This document shows positions 47,526 through 56,279 of a stretch of 57,949 nt of DNA, piece after piece. Position numbers and translations under genes: made by a program. Numbering within the stretch: position 1 is the first letter of the stretch; each line of letters begins with the position of its first letter. A model generated the notes under the pieces. It searched no databases, was not told the origin of the DNA, and was given only the letters and a program-made list of their open reading frames with translations. Origin of the DNA: an uncultured Gammaproteobacteria bacterium (GTDB taxonomy: Bacteria; Pseudomonadota; Gammaproteobacteria; PS1; Pseudothioglobaceae); the NCBI GenBank assembly GCA_913020715.1, contig CAJVZH010000011.1, positions 1-57,949 of the forward strand, written 5' to 3'.

Positions 47526-47546
47526 TTATGTAAACACAAGTAAACA
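47526..47546 (+). promoter_or_regulatory. Direct repeats GTAAACA before the first ligase gene
   Basis: GTAAACA occurs at 47530-47536 and 47540-47546, ten bases apart, on one helix face. The first copy is part of TTATGTAAA (47526-47534), the same string found at 44895 in the divergent promoter region. An AGGAG ribosome site follows. Candidate binding site for the neighbouring Lrp-type regulator; not proven. Confidence 0.35.
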
Positions 47547-47555
47547 GGAGAAAAT

Positions 47556-48974
47556 ATGACAGATATATACCCAACATCAATGGCAGATGCCCTGCCATCA
47601 AAGGCTCGCGTTAACGAGGCCAAAGAGAGACTTGAGAAGGCAGGTGTTAAATACATTTTGTCTTGTTGGATTGATTTGCTTGGGATACCAAAAACAAAGC
47701 CTGTACCAATGTGTGAGTTTGAAGCATTGTGCGCTGGCAAAGGGCCGCAATTTGCGGTTCATTCGATATCTTTCGTTCCCGAATTGGGGCCGGCCGACTC
47801 TGATCAAATTCCCCTCCCTGATTTGGATAGTCTGGTGATTTGCCCTTGGGACAAGACTTGCGCCTGGGTTTTTGCTGATTTGTGGTGGCAAGACAAGCCG
47901 TACAATCTTTGCCCGAGGCAGACACTTAAGCGTGCAGTTAAGGGAGCTGAGGATGCTGGTTATAAGGCTTTCTGTGGCATTGAGCCAGAATTTATAGCAA
48001 TGCGCTGGGAAGATGGTAAACCTGTAAAAGCCATTGATGACGACCCCTTGCCAGGCAAAGGTCTGCGTCCACGTCGTCAGGCATTTGGTTACGATGCTGA
48101 ATATAGCATTGAGTCAATGGGCTTTCTAGGTGAAATGATCGACATTCTGAACGGCCTTGGATGGGGTGTCAAAGATGTTGTTGCTGAAGGTGCTTATTCA
48201 CAATTTGAATTGGACTTTACCTACACCAATGTTCTTGAAATGGCTGACCGGCTAGTTTTTTTACGCGTCTTATTAAAAGAGATTGCAAAAAACCACGGTA
48301 TGTTTGTTACATTTATGCCAAAGCCTACAATTGGTGACTGGCGCTCTGGCGCCCATATTAACTTTAGTTTGACTGAAACAAATGGTGCTATCAATATCCT
48401 CGAAGGTAAGGATGGCGAGTTTTCAGAGGAGGCCTACTATGCGATTGGCGGCATATTAAAACACGGTCATGCGATTACAGCAGTCGCATGCTCAACGGTT
48501 AATTCTTATAATGGCTTGGTGCCTAAAGTGGGTGGATTTGAAGGGGGTACAGTCACTTGGGCGCCAACCCACATGGCTTATGGAGATAACAACCGTTCAT
48601 GCATGGTTCGTTTGCCTCAAAACCGATTTTGCATTGAGAATCGTGCTGCGGATATGTGCATGAATCCATATTTGTCACTTGCGCTAACAACGGCAGCAAC
48701 GATAGATGGTATCCAAAATAAAATTGACCCAGGAAAACCTTTGAATTTGGATTTGTACTCTTTAAGTCAAAAGGAGATCAAAGAAGCTGACATTGCTTCA
48801 CTGCCACGTAATCTTTTAGAGGCGCTGGAGGAGCTTCAGCAGAGTGACTTTGCTCGTGAAGTTTTAGGTGACTCTATGATGCAGCAATTTTTTGCTTACA
48901 AAATGGATGAATGGGATCGATACCATCAAGCGGTAACTGAGTGGGAGGTTGAAGAGTACCTCAGGCTGTACTAA
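47556..48974 (+). CDS. Glutamine-synthetase-family ligase, divergent
   Basis: A 472-residue GS-fold enzyme. Metal-site glutamates are visible at Glu143 and Glu145 (GIEPEF) and Glu211 and Glu218 (VAEGAYSQFELDF); the late NRSCMVRLPQNRFCIENRAADMCMNPYL gives the glutamate-site arginines (read in part). The usual glutamate-binding loop GNGSGxHxH is replaced by GDWRSGAHIN, losing the Asn. This suggests gamma-glutamylation of an amine, or use of a glutamate analogue, and not ammonia assimilation. Probable relatives are gamma-glutamylpolyamine and anilide synthetases. Strong AGGAG site; operon with the second ligase (48 bases). Confidence 0.82.
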   Translation: MTDIYPTSMADALPSKARVNEAKERLEKAGVKYILSCWIDLLGIPKTKPVPMCEFEALCAGKGPQFAVHSISFVPELGPADSDQIPLPDLDSLVICPWDKTCAWVFADLWWQDKPYNLCPRQTLKRAVKGAEDAGYKAFCGIEPEFIAMRWEDGKPVKAIDDDPLPGKGLRPRRQAFGYDAEYSIESMGFLGEMIDILNGLGWGVKDVVAEGAYSQFELDFTYTNVLEMADRLVFLRVLLKEIAKNHGMFVTFMPKPTIGDWRSGAHINFSLTETNGAINILEGKDGEFSEEAYYAIGGILKHGHAITAVACSTVNSYNGLVPKVGGFEGGTVTWAPTHMAYGDNNRSCMVRLPQNRFCIENRAADMCMNPYLSLALTTAATIDGIQNKIDPGKPLNLDLYSLSQKEIKEADIASLPRNLLEALEELQQSDFAREVLGDSMMQQFFAYKMDEWDRYHQAVTEWEVEEYLRLY

Positions 48975-49025
48975 AGTTTACTAGTCAGTTATTTTCTTTG
49001 AAATTTAATTATAAAGGAGTATGTG

Positions 49026-50339
49026 ATGTCGATCAATCTTTCACAAGTGGCCGCTGAACGCGGAATTGAGTATTTTTTGATTAGTTTTGTTGACTTGTTT
49101 GGTCATCTACGCTCGAAGCTTGTTCCCGCAAGAGCGATCGACGGTATGCAGAAAGATGGCGCAGGCTTTGCAGGCTTTGCGGCTTGGCTGGATATGACGC
49201 CTGCACACCCTGATATGTTTGCTATTCCCGACCCAGAAAGCCTTATTCAGTTACCATGGAAACCGGAAGTTGCTTGGTTGGCTTCTGATTTGTATATGGA
49301 CGGCAAACCTGTTGAAGCGTCACCCAGGGTGGCTTTAAAGCACCAACTTGATAAGGCGAAAGCTTTAGGCTTTCGAATGAAAACAGGTGTTGAGTGTGAG
49401 TATCATTTAATCAACGAAGATGGTTCGAATATTGCAGATAGCAAAGATCAACAAAATAAACCTTGCTATGATCAACAATCACTAATGCGACAATACCCTG
49501 TGATTAAGCAGATCTGTGACGCAATGATCGACCTGGGGTGGAGCCCCTATCAAAACGATCATGAAGATGCCAACGGTCAATTTGAAATGAACTGGGATTT
49601 TGATGACGCATTGAAAACGGCAGATCGTCATGTTTTTTTTAAGTTTATGGTAAAGTCTATTGCCGAAATACACGGTATGAGGGCAACATTCATGCCCAAA
49701 CCATTTAGCCACCTAACCGGCAATGGTTGTCATGCTCATATTTCAGTATGGGATTTATCAGGCAAGGAAAACCTATTTAGTGGCGATGATGGTAAGTACG
49801 GCTTGGGGTTGTCCTCTCTCGCTTACCAGTTCTTGGGCGGCATTATGCAAAGTGCCGACCAACTTACAGCAATTTTTAATCCAACTGTAAACAGTTTCAA
49901 GAGAATTAATGCCCCCCGCACACTTTCAGGCGCCACTTGGTCGCCTGACTCTATAACTTATGGCGGTAATAACAGGACCCATATGATTCGGATACCCGAT
50001 GCTGGTAGGTTTGAGTTACGTCTTATGGATGGGGCTGCTAACCCATATTTGATGCAGGCTGGAATATTGGCTTGCGGTCTTGAGGGCGTTGCTGCTAATA
50101 GGGATCCTGGTGCACCTCTAGATATTAACATGTACGAACAAACTGAAAAGTTGGAGGGTTATAAACGACTACCAAACAACTTATTGGACGCGCTGAGACT
50201 ACTTGATTCAAGTCAGACACTTAGAGAGTGTTTGGGCGATGATTTAATCAATGCTTATGTTAAATTAAAGAAAAAAAATTGGGATGATTACACTTACCAC
50301 TTATCGCAATGGGAGCGTGATAACACCTTAGATTGCTAA
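49026..50339 (+). CDS. Type III glutamine synthetase-like ligase (GlnT/TIGR03105 type)
   Basis: A 437-residue GS-fold enzyme. Start is ATG 49026, six bases after AAGGAG; a GTG three bases earlier is possible. Metal residues Glu124 and Glu126 (GVECEYHLI), Glu181 and Glu188 (HEDANGQFEMNW), and the glutamate loop LTGNGCHAHISVWD are complete; Asp24 (SFVDLFG) matches the ammonium-site aspartate. It resembles the alpha-proteobacterial GlnT group, which includes gamma-glutamylmethylamide synthetase (GmaS). No N-methylglutamate synthase or dehydrogenase genes are here, so methylamine use by that route is not shown. Confidence 0.85.
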   Translation: MSINLSQVAAERGIEYFLISFVDLFGHLRSKLVPARAIDGMQKDGAGFAGFAAWLDMTPAHPDMFAIPDPESLIQLPWKPEVAWLASDLYMDGKPVEASPRVALKHQLDKAKALGFRMKTGVECEYHLINEDGSNIADSKDQQNKPCYDQQSLMRQYPVIKQICDAMIDLGWSPYQNDHEDANGQFEMNWDFDDALKTADRHVFFKFMVKSIAEIHGMRATFMPKPFSHLTGNGCHAHISVWDLSGKENLFSGDDGKYGLGLSSLAYQFLGGIMQSADQLTAIFNPTVNSFKRINAPRTLSGATWSPDSITYGGNNRTHMIRIPDAGRFELRLMDGAANPYLMQAGILACGLEGVAANRDPGAPLDINMYEQTEKLEGYKRLPNNLLDALRLLDSSQTLRECLGDDLINAYVKLKKKNWDDYTYHLSQWERDNTLDC

Positions 50340-50365
50340 AGAGTGGTCGATAAAACGTATTTGGT

Positions 50366-51376
50366 ATGCTGGATTTTGAAACGTACAAATTAGAAAATGT
50401 GACATTGCTTTCGGGCGAAATACTTCTCGATGCGCATTTAGCTTTCAAAACTTATGGAAAACTAAACAGCAACAAAGATAACGCTGTGATTTTGCCAACT
50501 TTTTATACCGGTTCTCATCAAAGGAATGAAGGATTTTTTGGCGAAGGAAGGGCGATCGACCCAAACAAGCATTTTGTTATATCAGTAAATTTATTTGGCA
50601 ATGGCTTGTCGTCTTCGCCGAGCAATACTCCGGCACCGCAAGATGGTTCTCGCTTTCCTAAAATAAGTCTTTGGGACAATGTCGCTTGTCAGTATCGATT
50701 ATTAACCGAACATCTAGAGGTTGAGAGTATAGCGCTTGTTACTGGGTGGTCTATGGCTGGATGCCAAGCCTATCAGTGGGCGGCGCAATATCCAGATTTT
50801 GTCAATGCCATTTTGCCATTTTGTGCATCTGCAAAAACCTCGATCCATAACTATGTGTTTTTAGAGGGTGTGAAAGCCGCACTGTGCGCAGACTCACACT
50901 GGAATAATGGTAACTACCAAACACAACCGATTGTTGGCCTTAAAGCTTTTGCAAGAGTATATGCGGGCTGGGCGTTTTCGCAAACATTTTATCGAGACGA
51001 GTTGTTTAAAGAGATCGGTTATGAGTCAGCTGAAGCATTACTTCTTGATTGGGAGAAAGACCATGCTGATAACTGGGACGCCAACAATTTGTTGGCAAAG
51101 TTAGACACTTGGCAAGCAGGCGACATAAGTGTTGGGCCACTGTATAGCGGTGATTATCATCAAGCGCTCGGATCCATTAAAGCAAAGACAATTATCATGC
51201 CTTGCACTCAGGATTTGTACTTTCCGCCGGCAGACAATCAAATTGAAGCTGAACTCATACCGAATGCGGAGCTTAGGGTCTATAACTCCCCTTGGGGACA
51301 TTGTGCCGCTAACCCGGGAAATGATTCTGGCTTCACAGCCGCACTTGAGAGATCAATCAGGGACTTGCTTGTTTAA
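50366..51376 (+). CDS. Alpha/beta hydrolase, homoserine O-acetyltransferase-like
   Basis: A 336-residue hydrolase-fold protein. Nucleophile Ser129 in GWSMAG, Asp283 (PCTQDLYFPP) and His312 (WGHCAANPG) form the triad. The N-terminal half (HLAFKTYGKLNSNKDNAVILPTFYTG, read in part) matches the MetX family, but the helical lid differs and Met biosynthesis genes are absent nearby. In this operon it may hydrolyse an amide or ester, for instance a glutamyl intermediate (inference). It starts 26 bases after the second ligase gene. Confidence 0.8.
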   Translation: MLDFETYKLENVTLLSGEILLDAHLAFKTYGKLNSNKDNAVILPTFYTGSHQRNEGFFGEGRAIDPNKHFVISVNLFGNGLSSSPSNTPAPQDGSRFPKISLWDNVACQYRLLTEHLEVESIALVTGWSMAGCQAYQWAAQYPDFVNAILPFCASAKTSIHNYVFLEGVKAALCADSHWNNGNYQTQPIVGLKAFARVYAGWAFSQTFYRDELFKEIGYESAEALLLDWEKDHADNWDANNLLAKLDTWQAGDISVGPLYSGDYHQALGSIKAKTIIMPCTQDLYFPPADNQIEAELIPNAELRVYNSPWGHCAANPGNDSGFTAALERSIRDLLV

Positions 51377-51424
51377 GATAAGAGGTAGAATAACCGGCCC
51401 ATCTTTGTTGTTTTGTAACTAATT

Positions 51425-51889
51425 ATGCTGAAAAGGATTGAAACAAAAATTCCACCACCTATGCTGGCAGCATCTTTTGTTTTTTGTATGTGGGTCGCCG
51501 ATCAGTATTTTCCAAGATCTGTCCTTGGTGAAACTGTGCGAATATCAGTGGCAACAGGTTTCATCCTTTTTGGGGCATTATCTGTAGTATTGGCTGTCGT
51601 ATCTTTTGCTAAGGCCAAAACAACGGTTAACCCTCTTCAGCCTGAAAAAGCTGGAACGCTTGTGACAACGGGAATTTATCAATACACCCGTAACCCAATG
51701 TATTTAGGAATGCTGTGCGCGCTATTGGCATGGGGTGTGTTTTTAGCTAATGGTTTTTCACTGGCATTGGCCATATTGTTTGTTCCTGTGACGAATTTAC
51801 TGCAAATCCTTCCGGAAGAGAGGGCAATGGAGCTTAATTTTAGAGAGCACTATATAGCTTACAAGGCAAAAGTTCGTCGGTGGTTTTAA
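51425..51889 (+). CDS. Isoprenylcysteine carboxylmethyltransferase-family membrane protein
   Basis: A 154-residue membrane protein with four helices. The C-terminal motif RNPMYLGMLCALLAWGVFL and LPEERAMELNFREHYIAYKAKVRRWF (read in part) is the ICMT/PEMT-like SAM-binding signature. It methylates a membrane-associated substrate; bacterial members are mostly uncharacterised. It stands alone 48 bases after the hydrolase. Confidence 0.82.
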   Translation: MLKRIETKIPPPMLAASFVFCMWVADQYFPRSVLGETVRISVATGFILFGALSVVLAVVSFAKAKTTVNPLQPEKAGTLVTTGIYQYTRNPMYLGMLCALLAWGVFLANGFSLALAILFVPVTNLLQILPEERAMELNFREHYIAYKAKVRRWF

Positions 51890-51901
51890 TTTGGGGCGTG
51901 T

Positions 51902-52240
51902 ATGACAGAAATTAGCTGGTCAGATTTTGAAAAAGTAGAGATTAGGGTCGGTACAGTAGTCATTGCGCAAGATTTTCCAAAAGCAAGAAATCCCTCCTAC
52001 ATCTTAACTGTTGATTTTGGAGATGAAATTGGGGTGAAAAAATCTAGTGCGCAAATAACAGACCTATATTCAAAGGAGGGACTTGTCGGCAGGCAAGTGC
52101 TGGGAGTTGTTAACTTTCCACCTAAACAAGTGGGCCCAATTATGAGTGAGTGTTTAGTTCTTGGTTTTTATCGTAAGGACAATTTTGTTGTTTTGGCAAT
52201 GCCTGATGGTGAAATCGAGAATGGAGCAAGGTTGCTGTGA
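51902..52240 (+). CDS. csaA: CsaA-type tRNA-binding-domain protein
   Basis: A 112-residue OB-fold protein equal in length to CsaA. FEKVEIRVGTVVIAQDFPKARNPSYIL opens the family pattern (read in part), followed by SSAQITDLYS and VLGVVNFPPKQVGPIMSECLVLGF. CsaA is a chaperone-like dimer thought to aid export and to bind tRNA. 12 bases after the methyltransferase gene. Confidence 0.88.
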   Translation: MTEISWSDFEKVEIRVGTVVIAQDFPKARNPSYILTVDFGDEIGVKKSSAQITDLYSKEGLVGRQVLGVVNFPPKQVGPIMSECLVLGFYRKDNFVVLAMPDGEIENGARLL

Positions 52241-52284
52241 GTAAAATAAGCACAAATTAAATACACCTAATACCATTCAGCATT

Positions 52285-53205
52285 ATGAATCCAATTATCA
52301 TCATTGATAGTTTAAGTAAAACTTATGAAACAGGTTTTAAGGCTTTAAAGAGCGTCTCTTTAGAGATTAGAGAGGGTGAAATTCTCGCTCTGTTGGGGCC
52401 AAATGGGGCGGGTAAGACAACGCTTATTTCTACGATTTGCGGTATTGTTTCTCCGAGTGCTGGTACCGTTACTGTCGCTGGTAAAGATATTATTAAAGAC
52501 TTTCGTCAGACAAGAGAGATTATTGGATTGGTGCCACAAGAGTTAACGATTGGCGCATTCGAGACGGTTTGGGGCACTGTTAATTTTAGTCGTGGACTGT
52601 TTGGTTGTAAGAAGGATGAGGCTTATCTAGAACAGTTATTGAAAGATTTATCTCTTTTTGATAAAAAAAATGACGAATTAAGGGCGCTCTCTGGCGGCAT
52701 GAAGCGTCGAGTATTGATTGCTAAAGCATTATCGCATGAGCCAAAAATATTATTCCTAGATGAACCGACAGCAGGTGTTGATGTTGAGTTAAGAAAAGAC
52801 ATGTGGGCGATTGTTCGTAAACTTCGCGCTTCAGGTGTGACCATTATTCTTACCACACACTATATTGAGGAAGCTGAAGAGATTGCTGATAGGGTTGGCG
52901 TCATTAACAACGGTGAGTTGCTATTGGTTGAGGAGAAAGACCAACTGATGGTGAACTTTGGTAAAAAACAACTTCTTTTGGAATTGAGTGAACCTGTTGA
53001 GTCTATCCCTGAATCTCTATCGTTGTTTGATCTTGACGTGTCGGAAGATGGCTATTCAGTCACCTATACTTACGATCCCACAGGGGATGGTGCAGAAATC
53101 GCCGACGTCTTGCAAGCAATTAGCAAAGCGGGCTTAGCATTTAAAGATCTGAAAATTTCGCAAAGCTCGCTTGAAGATATTTTTGTTGATTTGGTAAGGG
53201 GGTGA
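52285..53205 (+). CDS. ABC transporter ATP-binding protein (YadG-like)
   Basis: A 306-residue ATPase. Walker A GPNGAGKT (38-45), signature LSGGMKRR (135-142), Walker B ILFLDE (155-160) and H-loop [10 protein letters not shown] are complete. The C-terminal 80 residues form the ABC-2 exporter-type extension. Length and sequence resemble YadG. It pairs with the permease (one base apart); likely exports a drug or polysaccharide-like substrate, unknown. Confidence 0.92.
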   Translation: MNPIIIIDSLSKTYETGFKALKSVSLEIREGEILALLGPNGAGKTTLISTICGIVSPSAGTVTVAGKDIIKDFRQTREIIGLVPQELTIGAFETVWGTVNFSRGLFGCKKDEAYLEQLLKDLSLFDKKNDELRALSGGMKRRVLIAKALSHEPKILFLDEPTAGVDVELRKDMWAIVRKLRASGVTIILTTHYIEEAEEIADRVGVINNGELLLVEEKDQLMVNFGKKQLLLELSEPVESIPESLSLFDLDVSEDGYSVTYTYDPTGDGAEIADVLQAISKAGLAFKDLKISQSSLEDIFVDLVRG

Positions 53206-53206
53206 C

Positions 53207-53968
53207 ATGAATTTCCGTGCAATCAAGGTGATTTACGTCAATGAAATGACGCGTTTTTGGCAGACTTTGTTTCAGAGTATTGCTTCTCCAGTAATTTCAA
53301 CGGCACTGTACTTTATTGTTTTTGGTGCGGCAATTGGCGCTAGTATTGATAAGATAGAGGGCGTCTCTTACGGCCTCTTTATTGTGCCAGGCCTGACTAT
53401 GCTCTCCATTCTGACACAAAGCATTTCTAATGCTTCCTTCGGTATTTTCTTTCCAAAATTTACCGGCACAATTTATGAGCTTCTCTCGGCGCCTATTTCG
53501 TTTTATGAGGCGTTGATTGGCTTTGTAGGTGCAGCTGCAACCAAATCACTCATTTTGGCTGTTATCATCTTAATCACAGCCAGTTTCTTTGTCGAGCTGC
53601 AAATTGCCCACCCTATATGGATGATATCTTTTCTTGTGCTTACTTGCATCACCTTTAGTTTGTTTGGATTTATCATTGGTCTTTGGGCGGGTAATTTCGA
53701 AAAGCTGCAAGTGGTTCCACTGTTAATCGTTACCCCTCTGGTTTTTTTGGGCGGCAGCTTTTATTCGATTAGCATGCTGCCGGAGTTTTGGCAAAAAGTC
53801 ACCCTGTTTAATCCAGTGCTGTATTTGGTTAGTGGTTTTCGCTGGAGTTTCTTTGAGGTTTCTGACGTCAGTGTTGGCACTAGTTTAATGATGATTTTGA
53901 TTTTTCTGAGTGCCTGCCTTGCGGTTGTCGCTTGGATGTTTAAAACAGGCTATCGACTCAAGCAGTAG
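53207..53968 (+). CDS. ABC-2 type transporter permease (YadH-like)
   Basis: A 253-residue permease with six transmembrane segments. The ABC-2 signature [18 protein letters not shown] followed by [12 protein letters not shown] is clear. Its length matches YadH (256). Functions as a dimer with the upstream ATPase. The substrate is unknown. Confidence 0.92.
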   Translation: MNFRAIKVIYVNEMTRFWQTLFQSIASPVISTALYFIVFGAAIGASIDKIEGVSYGLFIVPGLTMLSILTQSISNASFGIFFPKFTGTIYELLSAPISFYEALIGFVGAAATKSLILAVIILITASFFVELQIAHPIWMISFLVLTCITFSLFGFIIGLWAGNFEKLQVVPLLIVTPLVFLGGSFYSISMLPEFWQKVTLFNPVLYLVSGFRWSFFEVSDVSVGTSLMMILIFLSACLAVVAWMFKTGYRLKQ

Positions 53969-53982
53969 AATTCATTTATCTC

Positions 53983-54011
53983 TTGGAGATTTTGTTAAGT
54001 TCTATTACAAT
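53983..54011 (+). promoter_or_regulatory. Promoter for the 2OG-oxygenase gene
   Basis: TTGGAG (53983-53988), 17 bases, TACAAT (54006-54011), 28 bases before the ATG at 54039. Moderate match in a 70-base gap. Confidence 0.5.
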
Positions 54012-54038
54012 GTAGACTTTTGAGTGGATTGATGCGAA

Positions 54039-55049
54039 ATGGGAAAAAAACTAATAAATCAGCCGATTGCATTTCCAAAAACCTTGCCAGAGGGGTATCA
54101 GTATTTGGCTGATGAGCCGACTTATGATTCAGATATACATTTGGCATTAGAATATCCAACAGAGTCACTGTCTTTACGAGATTTAGGTTACAGTGATTCT
54201 GAGGTTTCCGAATGCCCTACAGACTACGGAATTTCTGGAATTGCTAGACTACTTTCAGAAGCAGGTGTGGCGGCCTTAATGGATGTTGTTCAGCAGTTAA
54301 GGCAATACACAGTGACAGGTGGCGTGAGAATTCAATACATGTTGCGTGGAGGTGTGTATCGATCCCGATTTTTACGAGACTTGTGTTTATGTCCAAAAGT
54401 TTCAAAATTTCTTTCAGATATATTCGGCATTGCAGTTGCACCACATAGTGTTCCTCTGCATCTGGGTCATTGTAATTACGCCCCAGATGACCTAGATCGA
54501 GCGGTGGATAAATGGCATAGTGACACCTTGGGCTTGGATTATGTCCTAATGGTTTCAGATCCCAGAGAGCAGGTGGGTGGCGAGTTTCAATATTTTTTTG
54601 GAACAAAGGCTGAGATGGAGGAAATTAAGAGTAGTGGTCAATCGATCCCTGAAGACCGAATCGTTAGCCCGTATTTTCCTGGCCCTGGTTATATGGTAGT
54701 TATGCAAGGTGGAATGGTTGTCCATCGTGGTGCGAAATTAAAGGAAGTATATGATCGCATAACAATGGTAAATGGTTACGTGACACTTGATACAGTTTCA
54801 CATGACCCCTCTCGTTTTTCCGATATTAAAGCTGTCGATCCTCACGATGTTTTGTTCCCTGAATGGGCGCGACATAAGGCGTGGTTGGCTCGTGGTCGAC
54901 TTGACCGTTTGATCGATGAACTGCCATTTACTAGAGATAGAAATTACATTATTAGCGAACTCAAAAATGCCATTCATGAGGTTGAGGTTGCCATCCAAGA
55001 TCTTGAAGATGAGGCGCCTGGTTTTTCAACTAATTATGGTGATTTGTGA
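54039..55049 (+). CDS. Fe(II)/2-oxoglutarate-dependent oxygenase-like protein
   Basis: A 336-residue protein with a double-stranded beta-helix facial triad: His160-x-Asp162 (KWHSDTLG), His229 (MVVHRGAKL) and Arg240 (DRITMVNGY) as 2-oxoglutarate anchor. It is of phytanoyl-CoA dioxygenase-like type. The long N-terminus (1-100) and C-terminal helices (about 290-336) are not ones I recognise. It hydroxylates or demethylates a small molecule, not known. Lies alone after the ABC exporter; the following 109-base gap holds only the next gene's leader. Confidence 0.78.
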   Translation: MGKKLINQPIAFPKTLPEGYQYLADEPTYDSDIHLALEYPTESLSLRDLGYSDSEVSECPTDYGISGIARLLSEAGVAALMDVVQQLRQYTVTGGVRIQYMLRGGVYRSRFLRDLCLCPKVSKFLSDIFGIAVAPHSVPLHLGHCNYAPDDLDRAVDKWHSDTLGLDYVLMVSDPREQVGGEFQYFFGTKAEMEEIKSSGQSIPEDRIVSPYFPGPGYMVVMQGGMVVHRGAKLKEVYDRITMVNGYVTLDTVSHDPSRFSDIKAVDPHDVLFPEWARHKAWLARGRLDRLIDELPFTRDRNYIISELKNAIHEVEVAIQDLEDEAPGFSTNYGDL

Positions 55050-55158
55050 TTTGCCACACAATCATGGGTGCTGACAGCTTAAGTCTAAGTGATTGCAGTG
55101 TCAATTGATATGTGAGCCAGTTTATTTTTTTATGTAAATATACGTCAAATTATATGCA

Positions 55159-56025
55159 ATGGTTAAAACTAGTTTGATCAGTATTAGGCAGTTATTTATT
55201 TATCCGGTTAAATCCCTTTCGGGTATTTCACTTCAGAAGGCTAAAATTTGTTCAAATGGCTTTCAGTATGATAGAGAGTGGATGATTACCGATAGTGATT
55301 ATCAATTTGTTACTCAGCGTCAAATTGAATCTATGGCAACAATTAGAGTGGAGATTGATTCTACTAAGCTCACTCTGTATTACCCAGATTCGAAGCCCCT
55401 GGTTATGTCGTTGAATTTTTCTCACAAAAAATTGGTGAAAGCCACAGTATGGCAAGACCGTTGTGAGGCGTATGATGAAGGAGAGGAGGCGTCTATTTGG
55501 CTTACTCGTCATCTAGGTGAATACAAGGGGTCAAGTTTAAGGTTGGTTAGGTTTTCTCCAAATGAGAGGCGAGAAGTTCCAGATGAGTATTTGCATTCTG
55601 AGCAAGCACAAAGCGCCTTTTCGGATCAGTTTCCGTATTTAATTACCTCGAATGCAAGTCTTGATTGTCTGAATACGAGCCTCATACTAGATGGTGCATC
55701 GGTCGTAACGATGGATCGATTTCGCTCAAATGTTGTTGTTGATGGGCTTGATTGTTTAGAAAAAAAAACTTCATATTTTCTTGATGAGGTGAATGATCGT
55801 TATAGGTTCGCTATGAAAAAGCCTTGTACTCGCTGCAAAATTGTAACAATCCAGCAAGATACCGGTGTTGTGAGGAATTCGAAGGAGCCACTTGCAACAT
55901 TAATTAAATTGAATATGAGTGGTGATGAGAAAAGTGCAATTTTTGGACAGAATGCAATTATTTCTAGAGTCGCTAGTCAAATGACCTTGGTTGAAGTGGG
56001 TGATCAGTTGTTTTTAAATGTATAA
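55159..56025 (+). CDS. MOSC-domain protein (YcbX-like, no ferredoxin)
   Basis: A 288-residue protein. An N-terminal MOSC beta-barrel (QLFIYPVKSLSGISL, FQYDREWMITD) is followed by the MOSC domain with RFRSNVVVDGLD and the conserved cysteine pair Cys223 and Cys226 (KPCTRCKI), one of which binds the molybdenum cofactor in mARC/YcbX. E. coli YcbX has a C-terminal [2Fe-2S] ferredoxin domain that is absent here, so it needs a separate electron donor. Reduces N-hydroxylated compounds (family knowledge). Upstream lies TTATGTAAA (55130). Confidence 0.85.
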   Translation: MVKTSLISIRQLFIYPVKSLSGISLQKAKICSNGFQYDREWMITDSDYQFVTQRQIESMATIRVEIDSTKLTLYYPDSKPLVMSLNFSHKKLVKATVWQDRCEAYDEGEEASIWLTRHLGEYKGSSLRLVRFSPNERREVPDEYLHSEQAQSAFSDQFPYLITSNASLDCLNTSLILDGASVVTMDRFRSNVVVDGLDCLEKKTSYFLDEVNDRYRFAMKKPCTRCKIVTIQQDTGVVRNSKEPLATLIKLNMSGDEKSAIFGQNAIISRVASQMTLVEVGDQLFLNV

Positions 56026-56065
56026 GTTTGGTGTAGAATGGGTTAATCATGTTATGGGGGTTGGT

Positions 56066-56266
56066 ATGGAAAAGTTGGCTTATGTACTCTTAGGTGTCGC
56101 TGTAATTTCTTGGGTTCTGACGGCTTTGGAAATTGTTCAGATTGGCGGCTTGGAATTATCTGCACTTACTGGCGTTATTGGTATTGCTTTATTGATTATT
56201 AAGGTTATTGTTGAGCGCCTCAAAAATAAAGAAGATGGTCATTATTCAAGAGTAGTTAAAAAATAA
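56066..56266 (+). CDS. Small membrane protein of unknown function
   Basis: A 66-residue protein with two transmembrane helices (about 3-20 and 27-47) and a basic C-terminus (ERLKNKEDGHYSRVVKK). The start ATG 56066 follows GGGGG; an upstream in-frame ATG at 56018 overlaps the MOSC gene and is less likely. No family recognised. It precedes ybjQ by 13 bases and may be made with it. Confidence 0.6.
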   Translation: MEKLAYVLLGVAVISWVLTALEIVQIGGLELSALTGVIGIALLIIKVIVERLKNKEDGHYSRVVKK

Positions 56267-56279
56267 AAGGAGCGTTAAA

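Noticed and set aside
49026-50339. Methylamine use by the N-methylglutamate pathway
   Set aside because: The GlnT-like ligase resembles GmaS, but no mgsABC or mgdABCD genes are in the window, so the pathway cannot be claimed.
50366-51376. Methionine biosynthesis homoserine acetyltransferase
   Set aside because: The triad and N-terminal pattern fit the MetX fold, but the lid region differs and the context is catabolic, so I did not assign metX.
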